Origin: JAGNLA01 sp964639885
GTDB lineage: Bacteria > Caldisericota > Caldisericia > JAAYUI01
Length of the DNA: 52,408 nt
Reading direction: 5' to 3'
NCBI GenBank assembly: GCA_964639885.1
Contig: CAZXEH010000014.1
Coordinates: 1 to 52,408 of the forward strand
The position numbers were made by a program, and so were the translations under genes. This document shows, piece by piece, positions 27,119-34,564 of the stretch. The notes beneath the pieces are model-generated. The model saw nothing but the letters and a program-made list of their open reading frames with translations. It was not told where the DNA came from and made no database searches. Position 1 is the stretch's first letter, and every line of letters begins with the position of its first letter.

Positions 27119-27700
27119 ATGTATATAGGCGCAATGGTTTTAGGTGGACTTCTCATCCTCGCACTGGCTTGGTTCATATTCATAAAGGCCAGCAAACTCG
27201 AAAATCTTACAATGAGGGTGATCGGCTTTGTGATTGCGGGATTGCTCGCACTGGTTATCATCGCTGGTCCTTGGTTTGCCATGGGCGCCAGGTATGGTGG
27301 CGGAGCAGGCATTGGCGGTGGAATGGGTGGAATGTCATCTCCGATGATGTCTGGCGGAGGAATGGCCGGTGGAATGATGGGTGGCATGGGCGGTAGCTCA
27401 GGCGGCGCAATGTCTGGAGGGATGTCATGCCCGATGATGTCATCCGGCGGAATGGGCGCAATGGGCTCAGGCCAGAAGATGGATCCAAACATGATTCCAA
27501 TCCAGGGAACCATCATGAACGGCAAAAACGGCGCAATGGTCTCATACCCGATGATTGACGGGATGAGAGACAACCTGATGAAGTCAGATTTCTTCGTCCA
27601 GGAATTTGCAAAGTCTGTTGTATCAAAGCCCGACTTCTACGCAAAACTCAAGGCACAGCTTGAAAAAGCCGAAAAAGATGCCAAAGCAATGATGAAATAG
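27119..27700 (+). CDS. Gly/Met-rich two-span membrane protein, copy 1
   Basis: Unrecognised 193-residue protein with two N-terminal membrane spans (about 3-25 and 36-56) joined by the loop IKASKLENLTMR. A low-complexity Gly/Met/Ser region follows (about 58-120, many MGGM, SPMM and CPMM motifs), then a charged helical tail (about 140-193). The N-terminal pattern FIFIKAxKxE...GFVxxGLL is shared with the next two genes. Clustered methionines and the single Cys in SCPMM suggest binding of a soft metal such as Cu(I), but this is inference. AAGGAGG precedes the ATG; a strong terminator follows, so it is a single-gene unit. Confidence 0.75.
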   Translation: MYIGAMVLGGLLILALAWFIFIKASKLENLTMRVIGFVIAGLLALVIIAGPWFAMGARYGGGAGIGGGMGGMSSPMMSGGGMAGGMMGGMGGSSGGAMSGGMSCPMMSSGGMGAMGSGQKMDPNMIPIQGTIMNGKNGAMVSYPMIDGMRDNLMKSDFFVQEFAKSVVSKPDFYAKLKAQLEKAEKDAKAMMK

Positions 27701-27730
27701 CAAATCCCAAGCCTTCTGGTTATATCGCAT

Positions 27731-27765
27731 AAAAACAGGGCAGATCATCTGTCCTGTTTTTATTT
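27731..27765 (+). terminator. intrinsic terminator after Met-rich copy 1
   Basis: A 14-bp stem with one G-T pair (27731-27744 with 27748-27761, loop TCA), with T-rich sequence at its 3' side. Confidence 0.9.
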
Positions 27766-27771
27766 GAGGTA

Positions 27772-27806
27772 TTGACATTTTACGACCCTTCGTAGTAGAA
27801 TTACTA
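27772..27806 (+). promoter_or_regulatory. promoter with overlapping dyads, Met-rich copy 2
   Basis: TTGACA (27772-27777), 18-bp spacer, TAGAAT (27796-27801). Between and over the boxes lies TACGAC-N5-GTAGTA (27781-27797), and a perfect TAGTA-GAAT-TACTA dyad (27793-27806) covers the -10. The first dyad recurs at the same place in the next promoter. A repressor site is likely; the half-sites recall, but do not match, BlaI/MecI/CopY operators. Confidence 0.6.
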
Positions 27807-27830
27807 TAGACCATAAGGAGGTTTGGAAAG

Positions 27831-28352
27831 ATGATGATTGGAGCAATGTTTTTTGGACTGATACTGGTGCTTTGCCTTGCATACTTCATTTTCATCAAGG
27901 CCTGGAAGCAGGAAGTTGTTGCATTCAAGATAATCGGATTCGTTCTTGTCGGACTGCTCATCCTCACAGTCCTGTGCGCACCTGTCTGCATGATGATGTG
28001 CAGGAACAAAGGTGGCATGGCCTGTTGTAATGGCAATGGCACTTTCAACAAGAAAATGCTAGTCAGAGGTGTAGGTGCAGGCGGTCCGAACATGATGTGG
28101 TTCAACGGAAACGCAACTCCAGGCGAATGCCCGATGATGAATGATGAAAAGGTAGACGTCGTAATCACAACAGACGACAAAGTACTTTCAACAAAGCCAG
28201 GCGAAAAGGTAACAACAGCATTCGAAATGCCAATTTGGGAACGAGCCGTCGACATGATGAAGGGCAACGATGCCAACATCAAGACATTCGTCGACAAAGT
28301 CAAGGCAAATCCAGACCTTCTCAAGAAACTCAAAGACGCTCTCGCGAAATAA
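27831..28352 (+). CDS. Met/Cys-rich two-span membrane protein, copy 2
   Basis: A 173-residue paralog of the preceding gene. It has two spans (about 3-24 and 35-56), the same FIFIKAWKQE and GFVLVGLLILTVL pattern, then a Met/Cys-rich stretch (CAPVCMMMCRNKGGMACC, about 53-70) with five cysteines. A GECPMMNDE motif follows near residue 100, and then a soluble helical tail. The membrane-proximal Cys-Met cluster is a plausible Cu(I) or other soft-metal site. AAGGAGG lies before ATG 27831. It has its own promoter and terminator. The tail (residues 120-173) resembles that of copy 1 in length and charge. Confidence 0.75.
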   Translation: MMIGAMFFGLILVLCLAYFIFIKAWKQEVVAFKIIGFVLVGLLILTVLCAPVCMMMCRNKGGMACCNGNGTFNKKMLVRGVGAGGPNMMWFNGNATPGECPMMNDEKVDVVITTDDKVLSTKPGEKVTTAFEMPIWERAVDMMKGNDANIKTFVDKVKANPDLLKKLKDALAK

Positions 28353-28369
28353 ACAAGGTTTGATGATGG

Positions 28370-28397
28370 AAAGCCGGTCATCTTGACCGGCTTTTTT
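28370..28397 (+). terminator. intrinsic terminator after Met-rich copy 2
   Basis: AAAGCCGGTCA (28370-28380) pairs perfectly with 28384-28394 over a three-base loop and runs into T residues. Confidence 0.9.
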
Positions 28398-28517
28398 ATT
28401 TGCTGGGGCAAGTGAAGATTTCAATGAAATCCTCACTTAAGCTCAATTTCTTCAAGAGGTCCAACCGATGGTAATTATAAATCAAACAAATACTTTGCTA
28501 GACTTGATTTAATTCAT

Positions 28518-28582
28518 CTACTATAACTATTAGTAGAAATTTAACTCTGGCCTGTTGACTATACGACACATTGTAGTAGATT
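28518..28582 (+). promoter_or_regulatory. promoter and dyads, Met-rich copy 3
   Basis: TTGACT (28555-28560), 16-bp spacer, TAGATT (28577-28582). A 17-bp dyad TACGACA-CAT-TGTAGTA (28563-28579) overlaps the spacer and -10, aligned as in the copy 2 promoter. A second perfect inverted repeat, CTACTA-N7-TAGTAG (28518-28536), lies just upstream. Together they suggest common repression of copies 2 and 3. Confidence 0.6.
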
Positions 28583-28608
28583 GGTATCCATTAAGGAGGT
28601 CATAAAAG

Positions 28609-29190
28609 ATGACACTTTTGACAATATCGATCGTTGCGGTTCTCCTCCTCTGCCTCGCCTATTTCATCGTGATAAAGGCACTCAGAGCTGAACAGACTTG
28701 GATGAAGATGGCTGGTTTAGTTCTCTCAGGACTGCTTGTCCTCACAGTTCTTGCAGCACCGCTTTTCATGGTTGCCGGAGGCCCGATGGGTGGTTTCGGT
28801 GGTCGTGGTGGTGACATGGCAATGGGCAGACAGATGGATAGCAGAATGGGCGGCCAGATGATGGATCGCGGACAGGGACGCTTCGGAAACGGAAACGATT
28901 TCGGCGGCAATGATCGCACGGATCGTCAGCCAAACGGCAAGCAGCAGAGCCAGGGCAGACAGATGATGCCTTGGGGCCAGAACAATGGTGAATGCCCACT
29001 CAATGGTCAGACTCCGAGCAATCCGGGTTCACCAAATCAGGTACCAAATCAGGGCACCCCAAACAATCCAGGCAACCAGAATAGCCCAAGAACCCCGAAC
29101 CAGGGTGGCAGCATACCAAACCCAACGAACCCGGGCCAGAGTATGCCAAACCAGGGCATCCCGAACCAGGGAACCACAAGAGTACCGTGA
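28609..29190 (+). CDS. Met/Gln/Pro-rich two-span membrane protein, copy 3
   Basis: A 193-residue third paralog: spans at about 3-24 and 35-56 (YFIVIKALRAEQ and LVLSGLLVLTVLAAPLF). A Gly/Met/Arg/Asp stretch follows (about 60-105, MGRQMDSRMGGQMM), then the shared GECPLNGQ motif, then a Pro/Asn/Gln/Gly tail of near-repeats of PNQGTPN type (about 130-193). The tail replaces the charged helix of copies 1 and 2 and looks like a disordered spacer or wall-spanning segment. AAGGAGG precedes the ATG. Function unknown; see the metal-binding suggestion for its neighbours. Confidence 0.75.
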   Translation: MTLLTISIVAVLLLCLAYFIVIKALRAEQTWMKMAGLVLSGLLVLTVLAAPLFMVAGGPMGGFGGRGGDMAMGRQMDSRMGGQMMDRGQGRFGNGNDFGGNDRTDRQPNGKQQSQGRQMMPWGQNNGECPLNGQTPSNPGSPNQVPNQGTPNNPGNQNSPRTPNQGGSIPNPTNPGQSMPNQGIPNQGTTRVP

Positions 29191-29219
29191 TCTAGGACAA
29201 GCACCAGAATTCCAGACAG

Positions 29220-29246
29220 GGCGGAGGGTTATCCTCCGCCTTTTTG
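29220..29246 (+). terminator. intrinsic terminator after Met-rich copy 3
   Basis: GGCGGAGG (29220-29227), loop GTTAT, CCTCCGCC (29233-29240), then TTTTTG. Confidence 0.9.
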
Positions 29247-29334
29247 TTTGCATTTTTAAACCTGCCTGCAGTCTTATTGACTGGAAATGGCCTTGATTTA
29301 TACTTTATATAATGATTGCTCAAAAGAGGTGTTT

Positions 29335-32091
29335 ATGAACTTCAGGAATCTTTTTCGTCTTGCCATCTGTCTGGTTCTGGCCATTTCAGTTTTCCATCTC
29401 CCAGTCAAATCACCCGACACTTATGCCATCGGAATAAAGGCCAACTACTCAATCACCGAATACAACATCATCGTAGAGCCAAACGTTGATGAGCAGACCG
29501 TCAAGATAGAGTGCGACGTCACAATCAAACCAAATGTCGATCTTACCTCAGTCAATCTCTATTACGACCCAATTTTCAAGATGGACAACATCGAAGGAAT
29601 CCTGGAATTCAAGCAGAACAAGGATCAACTGACAATACCGGTATACGCAAAGGCAGGAAAGCCGTTTGTTCTCAAACTGCACTATTATGCTCTTCTCAAA
29701 GGCATCGAGTACCCGGGCAGACAGTGGAACTACATCGGAAGAGAAGGCTTCTACCTTTACCAGTGGTGGTATCCTGTCACACAGACCACCATCACACAGG
29801 GCTATTCCGATGTCGTCACAATGAAGGTTCAGGTGTTCACACCACTCAACTGGCTTGTTGCCAGCTATGACGTGGTCAAGAAAACACTTTCGCAGGACAA
29901 AAGACAGCAACTCCACATCCTTGAAATCCGCGACCCTGCTTTCTACTACCACATCGTTGCTGCTCCATTCAACACTTTTGAGATCACCGATCCAAAAATA
30001 TCTATGAAGGCAGCATTTTTTGGCTCAAAAGAGCACGAAACTTTTGGAAAAAAAATTGGCGACGAAATCTTCAAGGAACTCACTTTCTTTGAAAAGAACT
30101 TCGGAACTCCAGCTCCGCAATCCTACATAATTTGCGAAATGCCTGACAAATTCAAGATTGCAACCGGCGAAAAGGGTATGCTCTTCATCCCAAGCAGGCA
30201 GTTTACAGAGGCAGCCAAAAAAGACGAAGAAAAAAAGGGATTGGATCAAACCAGCACAGACAAAAAGGAAATTTCAATCACAGACGCTGAATTTCTCGCC
30301 GAAAGGGTTGCTGCCTCATGGTGGGGAGGCACTGTTTATGGAATCGGCGCTGAAGCCGACTTCCTCAACATTTCACTTGCCAAGTATTCAAGCATGCTAT
30401 ACCTTGAAGACAGGGACGGCGAAGAAAAGCTCATCGATCAACTCAGGGAGGCAAGGAAGCTATTCTACGAGAAGATCAAACCCGAAGAGGAAGTGCCCCT
30501 GACAACGTTTGTCAAAGAGGACGTTCTCGACATCTACTTCAAGGGCAAAGGCCCCCTTGTCTATCACATGCTAAGGCAGGTGGTCGGTGATTCGGCATTC
30601 TACAAGGGTCTCAAGAACTACGCCGGCAGGTTCGCAGGCAAATTTGCAACCCTTGCCGATCTCGACGCTGAAATGACAAAAGCCTCTGGCAAAAAGATCA
30701 CCTGGTTCTTCGAGCAATGGGTCAGGCAGACCGGAAGGATGACCTACAACATAGACTTCACACTGCTTCCGGGCGAAAAACCATACCGCTTCAAGGTCAG
30801 GCTCGAAAACAAGAGCGCCATCACAATGCCATTCAGAATAGACGTCATCTACTCGGATATGTCCTCAACCCAGTTTGAATGGACGACCGAAACCAAAGAG
30901 CTTGAAAAAATTATGACTGCCGAGAAAAAACCTGTTGGTGCAAAAATCAACAGACCCGAGGGTTACATGCTCAACGATGACTCGAAGATCAACTCCCTTC
31001 TTAACGGCCCAATCAACAACTTCTTCTATCTGACAGGGAATTTCATAATCATCGAGGGCACCCTTCAGGGCAACGAAAAACTTGAGAAGGCAGTCAAGGA
31101 CAGGTCAAACCTTTACAAAAACATCTTCAAGAAGGAATTCAAGCTGGATGTCAAAGTCGTCAGGGATGACCAGGTTACAACCGAAGACCTCAAGAACTAC
31201 AACATCCTTGCGATCGGATGCACTGGTTGCAACAGGGTTCTGGCCTTCCTTGAAGGCAAAACACCAATTTCATTTGTCAATTACATGTTGGGTCAGAAAG
31301 ATCCATTCGTGCACGGTGACCACAGGGAAGGAACCTATTTCTGTCCAAACCCGTCAAACCCGTGGAGAGGACTTCTGGCTGACGAATATTTCTGGAGCGA
31401 CGACAACTATGACCCACACAACCTCCCCTACGACTTCTACACCAGAAACCTTCAGCTGGGCGAGCACGCAAAAGGTTGGTTCCACAAATACAACACAAAC
31501 GCCTGGAGACCACCGTTGGTTCCAATGGTCAGCTGGAAATCGGCCGAAACCTCGAATGTAGCTGAAATGTTTGAAAATGACTACAACCTCACAGGCACAT
31601 CCAACGTCGATCTTGAAGTGACATACAACCCGAAAAACTATCAGGTGTTTGGAACAAAACCACAAAAGCTGTTTATCCAGAAGGGTGAGTTTGACAAGAA
31701 AATTTCTGTGTTGCGAGGTTCACAATTCCTGACAGACACCATCACAATCGAAGCACAAACCGAAATGGCCACCTACAAGCGAATACTCAAGTATGACTTC
31801 AGGGGTGAGCTGGAACCACCGACAATGACCTTCAAAAACCCGCCAAAACAGGTTCCGTCCGGCCAGGATGTTGTCATTGACTGGGAAGCCAGAGACAACG
31901 AGACATTTGCAGCTGACATAACATTCGCCTGGAAAGTTGACAATGGCGATGTAACAAGTTTTGCCAAAGGAACTCGTGCAATTCTGAAGGGTTTGAAAGC
32001 TGGCAGGCACAGTGTCAAATTCTACGCCCTGGACAAACGCGGAAACATAAATTATTCGATTCCAACCGTAGTGTTTGATGTCAACAAATGA
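29335..32091 (+). CDS. secreted M1-peptidase-fold protein lacking the zinc site (probable pseudoenzyme)
   Basis: A 918-residue exported protein: signal peptide (1 to about 31), M1-like N-terminal beta domain, and a helical catalytic-like domain recognisable from GPLVYHMLRQVVGDSAFYKG and FFEQWVRQTGR. At the zinc site, where M1 enzymes have HExxHxWFG, this protein has ERVAASWWG (323-331); the third ligand motif LNEGFA is LNISLA (344-349). All three zinc ligands and the catalytic Glu are therefore gone, and the usual GAMEN is not visible. The C-terminal 300 residues contain a Cys-bearing region and a final Ig-like domain (about 825-918). AGAGGTG precedes ATG 29335. A binding or scaffold role is inferred. 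A small membrane-peptide ORF overlaps its stop. Confidence 0.8.
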   Translation: MNFRNLFRLAICLVLAISVFHLPVKSPDTYAIGIKANYSITEYNIIVEPNVDEQTVKIECDVTIKPNVDLTSVNLYYDPIFKMDNIEGILEFKQNKDQLTIPVYAKAGKPFVLKLHYYALLKGIEYPGRQWNYIGREGFYLYQWWYPVTQTTITQGYSDVVTMKVQVFTPLNWLVASYDVVKKTLSQDKRQQLHILEIRDPAFYYHIVAAPFNTFEITDPKISMKAAFFGSKEHETFGKKIGDEIFKELTFFEKNFGTPAPQSYIICEMPDKFKIATGEKGMLFIPSRQFTEAAKKDEEKKGLDQTSTDKKEISITDAEFLAERVAASWWGGTVYGIGAEADFLNISLAKYSSMLYLEDRDGEEKLIDQLREARKLFYEKIKPEEEVPLTTFVKEDVLDIYFKGKGPLVYHMLRQVVGDSAFYKGLKNYAGRFAGKFATLADLDAEMTKASGKKITWFFEQWVRQTGRMTYNIDFTLLPGEKPYRFKVRLENKSAITMPFRIDVIYSDMSSTQFEWTTETKELEKIMTAEKKPVGAKINRPEGYMLNDDSKINSLLNGPINNFFYLTGNFIIIEGTLQGNEKLEKAVKDRSNLYKNIFKKEFKLDVKVVRDDQVTTEDLKNYNILAIGCTGCNRVLAFLEGKTPISFVNYMLGQKDPFVHGDHREGTYFCPNPSNPWRGLLADEYFWSDDNYDPHNLPYDFYTRNLQLGEHAKGWFHKYNTNAWRPPLVPMVSWKSAETSNVAEMFENDYNLTGTSNVDLEVTYNPKNYQVFGTKPQKLFIQKGEFDKKISVLRGSQFLTDTITIEAQTEMATYKRILKYDFRGELEPPTMTFKNPPKQVPSGQDVVIDWEARDNETFAADITFAWKVDNGDVTSFAKGTRAILKGLKAGRHSVKFYALDKRGNINYSIPTVVFDVNK

Positions 32092-32186
32092 CGGCGGTTG
32101 ACTATACAAGGCTGGGGCTGATAGGCATTCTGGCACTGGCAGCCCTTGTACTGACGATAATGCTGGCAATCAAAAGGAACCGATGA
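32088..32186 (+). CDS. 32-residue single-span membrane peptide
   Basis: A 33-codon ORF whose ATG overlaps the stop of the preceding gene (ATGA), which indicates translational coupling. The product begins MTAVDYTRLG, has one strongly hydrophobic stretch of about 18 residues (LIGILALAALVLTIMLAI) and ends KRNR, so it should sit with its basic tail in the cytoplasm. An intrinsic terminator begins two bases after the stop, so it belongs to the same transcript. It may anchor or partner the M1-like protein. Small size leaves some doubt. Confidence 0.6.
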   Translation: MTAVDYTRLGLIGILALAALVLTIMLAIKRNR

Positions 32187-32187
32187 T

Positions 32188-32218
32188 AAAAAGCCCTGGG
32201 AATACCAGGGCTTTTTTA
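32188..32218. terminator. bidirectional intrinsic terminator
   Basis: AAAAAGCCCTGG (32188-32199) pairs with 32205-32216 around GAATA. T runs on both strands suit the convergent genes on each side. Confidence 0.92.
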
Positions 32219-32240
32219 TTGCTGAAAAATGACAATCTTA

Positions 32241-32762
32241 TTATTTGATTTCGATTGAACCAAGCATCTTTTCAATGTCAGGTGTGAGCGGGCCGTTGAT
32301 GTAAACAATTGAAGTGCCGTCGCTTGCGTACGGAGCGTAAAGATTGACACCCGTGACCGAACCGGCATACTCGATTGTATCCCTTATGAATTCTGTTTTC
32401 CCATACGTAACCTTGTCTGTGGTCACCTTGCCTGAAGAGCCGCTAGCCTGCGATTTTTCATAGTTCTCGGGAATGTCGGAGATTGTGTAGCTTATCTCGA
32501 TTTTAGTGTTGTTGTCTGTGAGGGAGATGGTTTTCTGGCTCTGATCAATTGTTTCTGTCCAGCCTTTCAAAACACCGATTTTCACCCAGTCAAGTTCAGC
32601 ATACTTTTCGAATTCACCGGCCGGCGGAGTGGTTGTCTCCGTCTTCGTTTCAGTCGCTGTTTCAGTGTCTGTCTTCGTCTCGTTTGTTGTTGCCTGCTCG
32701 CCGCAGCTTGCAATGAAACTGACACCAAGCAGCAAAACCATAATTATCACAAGTTTTTTCAT
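32241..32762 (-). CDS. small lipoprotein, unknown function
   Basis: A 173-residue lipoprotein: signal with lipobox IASC (Cys at residue 20), a Thr/Glu/Lys linker (about 25-47, repeated TETKTET), and a compact C-terminal domain of about 120 residues that resembles small secreted beta-sandwich modules by pattern only. GGAGG lies before ATG 32762. A TATAAT box is present about 30 nt further upstream on the - strand without a convincing -35. The linker suggests the domain is held away from the membrane. Family not recognised. Confidence 0.75.
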   Translation of the reverse strand: MKKLVIIMVLLLGVSFIASCGEQATTNETKTDTETATETKTETTTPPAGEFEKYAELDWVKIGVLKGWTETIDQSQKTISLTDNNTKIEISYTISDIPENYEKSQASGSSGKVTTDKVTYGKTEFIRDTIEYAGSVTGVNLYAPYASDGTSIVYINGPLTPDIEKMLGSIEIK

Positions 32763-32929
32763 CCACAGCCTCCTACTACAATTTTTGTGAATTGATTATA
32801 TGCTGCGCACAAAAAAACAATCCCCGGCCTCTTTCGTATTTTGCTCAAGCTGGTACGACATCGGCACTTTTCAGGTTTGTTTACATTCTTCACAACAGAA
32901 GGTGTGTTTCGTATTTAGTTCGGTGATAT

Positions 32930-32962
32930 GCAAAAGAAAAAGCCCGGACTTGCATCCGGGCT
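32930..32962 (-). terminator. intrinsic terminator of the 427-residue propeller gene
   Basis: Read on the - strand: AGCCCGGA, six-base loop, TCCGGGCT, then TTTTTCTTTT (32940 to 32930). It lies 22 bp after the stop codon. Confidence 0.88.
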
Positions 32963-32984
32963 ATGTTGGTAATTGTGCTGTTGC

Positions 32985-34268
32985 TTATTTGAACTGTTCA
33001 GTCTTCCACTGAAGCTGGCCTGAAGTGTTGAGGCAGACGACTTTCTGCGGGAAAACTCCGCCTGGCTCCCTGACGCAGAAGATGAGCTTGTCATTGACAA
33101 GAAGAGGCTTGCAGCTTGGGTTGCCCACAACCGGTGTCTTCCAGACTTCGGTGAGCGACTGTGTGATGCAATAAATGCTGCCATTGTCACAGCCGAAAAC
33201 GATGTTGTTTCCGACCTGAACCGGTGAGCCGTTTACATAATCGCTGGTCTTGAAGAATCCCTGAACTGCGCCTGTTGATGCGTTGATCAGATACATTCCG
33301 TTGCCCTTGTCCATGACGGCCTGTGAGCCCATGAACATGCTGTCGCCGATGATAAGCGGTGACGACCTTGCAAAACGGATGTTTGTTGCGATCTTTGCGT
33401 TGTCCTTTGTGTTGTCTTTCGGATCTCTGGTGTCTTCGAACTTCCAGACCCTCTGTCCGTCTTTTGCGTTGAGGCAGTAGGCAAATCCGTCCATGCAACC
33501 GAACCAGAGCTTGCCATCCTGAACAACGATATCATTTTCGATTGGTCCGCCGGCCTGGAAAATCTGGTTCTTTTCGCCCCAGAAATCGTTCGGGCCTGAG
33601 CCGTTTGTCTGGAAGCTTGTGTTCTTCCAGAGCAATGGTTTGCCCTTGCCTGTCTTTGCGTCGACTGGCATGACCTTTGAGTTGTATGAGCCGACGAAGA
33701 GCCACGGCTTGCCATCGATGACTTCGTAGCCCGGAACGCCGTAAACCCAGCCATCGAGCATGTCGTTTGATGAAATCTGCTCAAACATCCACTTGAAGTT
33801 GAGGTCGAGGTCGTAGCATTCGATCGTTCCTCTGCCCTGTGAGATGCCTGTGGTTCCGATATAGATGAGGCCGTCCCTGATGAGCGGTCTGTTGTAAGTT
33901 GCTTTTTCAAACGGCACTTCCTTGACCAGTTCGCCGGTTTTGGCGTTGAGGCAAGCAAGATACCTGTACGGATATTTGAGGTGTGGGACAACGATATAAA
34001 CCTTGTCGCCTTCAACGGCTGCTGAGGAGAAAACTCTGTCCGGAACTTCGTATTTCCATTCGATGTTGCCGTTATCAGTATTTATTCCGCAGATTGCCGA
34101 GCGGTGTGACTCGCCTGCTGACATTGTGATCGGTGCAATCACGAGGTTGTTCCAGACTGCCGGATGCGATGCCTGCCATCCTCCGCCTGCCTGTGTGTAG
34201 TTGGTTCCTACGATACCGATGACGCCTGCCGTCACCACGAGTGCTACTAGAATTCCGAGCTTCTTCAT
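32985..34268 (-). CDS. secreted PQQ-type beta-propeller protein
   Basis: A 427-residue exported protein with a signal peptide (about 1-27, ending near NYTQAGGG) followed by one propeller. Typical blade motifs repeat: CGINTDNGNIEWKY, CLNAKTGELV, CLNAKDGQRVWKF, LINASTGAV, YCITQSLTEVWKT, CLNTSGQLQW. These match the PQQ-like repeat family, but the residues that bind PQQ in dehydrogenases are not evident, so a structural or BamB-like role is more likely than an enzyme. ATG 34268 follows GGAGG with 7-nt spacing. No other domain is attached, unlike the other propeller proteins in the window. Confidence 0.85.
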   Translation of the reverse strand: MKKLGILVALVVTAGVIGIVGTNYTQAGGGWQASHPAVWNNLVIAPITMSAGESHRSAICGINTDNGNIEWKYEVPDRVFSSAAVEGDKVYIVVPHLKYPYRYLACLNAKTGELVKEVPFEKATYNRPLIRDGLIYIGTTGISQGRGTIECYDLDLNFKWMFEQISSNDMLDGWVYGVPGYEVIDGKPWLFVGSYNSKVMPVDAKTGKGKPLLWKNTSFQTNGSGPNDFWGEKNQIFQAGGPIENDIVVQDGKLWFGCMDGFAYCLNAKDGQRVWKFEDTRDPKDNTKDNAKIATNIRFARSSPLIIGDSMFMGSQAVMDKGNGMYLINASTGAVQGFFKTSDYVNGSPVQVGNNIVFGCDNGSIYCITQSLTEVWKTPVVGNPSCKPLLVNDKLIFCVREPGGVFPQKVVCLNTSGQLQWKTEQFK

Positions 34269-34420
34269 TTCCAAGCCTCCAATTCAAGTTATGCAAATTC
34301 TATGGGTGGAGCCACTTATTCAAATTAAAAAATGCCTTTTGCAAGCTAAAAAATGAACAAGGTAGGGTAAAGAAGGCTGCATCATATAATTTCGCCTGTT
34401 CCAACGAACATTAAATCAGT

Positions 34421-34426
34421 TATAAT
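34421..34426 (+). promoter_or_regulatory. -10 box before the kdp leader ORF, leaderless geometry
   Basis: A perfect TATAAT (34421-34426) lies exactly 7 nt before ATG 34434. The -35 position holds GTTCCA, a weak match, as expected for a promoter that needs an activator. This is the best candidate start for the kdp operon. Confidence 0.6.
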
Positions 34427-34433
34427 GGCATCC

Positions 34434-34562
34434 ATGGCTAAACGCGCAGGCGCATCTCCCAAAAGGAGACAACCATTCTCTTTTGACTCATCATCTCTTG
34501 ATTTTAGAAGGTTTACTGTTAATATGCCTGATTTTGTTTTACAGCACAGCAAAGGAGCGTGA
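34434..34562 (+). CDS. 42-residue leader ORF upstream of kdpA
   Basis: A 43-codon ORF starting 7 nt after TATAAT and ending in TGA at 34560-34562, just before the kdpA GTG at 34565. The kdpA Shine-Dalgarno (AAAGGAG) lies inside its last codons. The product is basic and soluble (begins MAKRAGASPKRRQPFSF, ends LQHSKGA), so it is not the one-span KdpF. Translation through it would bring ribosomes to the kdpA start, so it may act as a coupling or attenuation leader. Whether the peptide itself has a function cannot be told. Confidence 0.45.
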   Translation: MAKRAGASPKRRQPFSFDSSSLDFRRFTVNMPDFVLQHSKGA

Positions 34563-34564
34563 TT

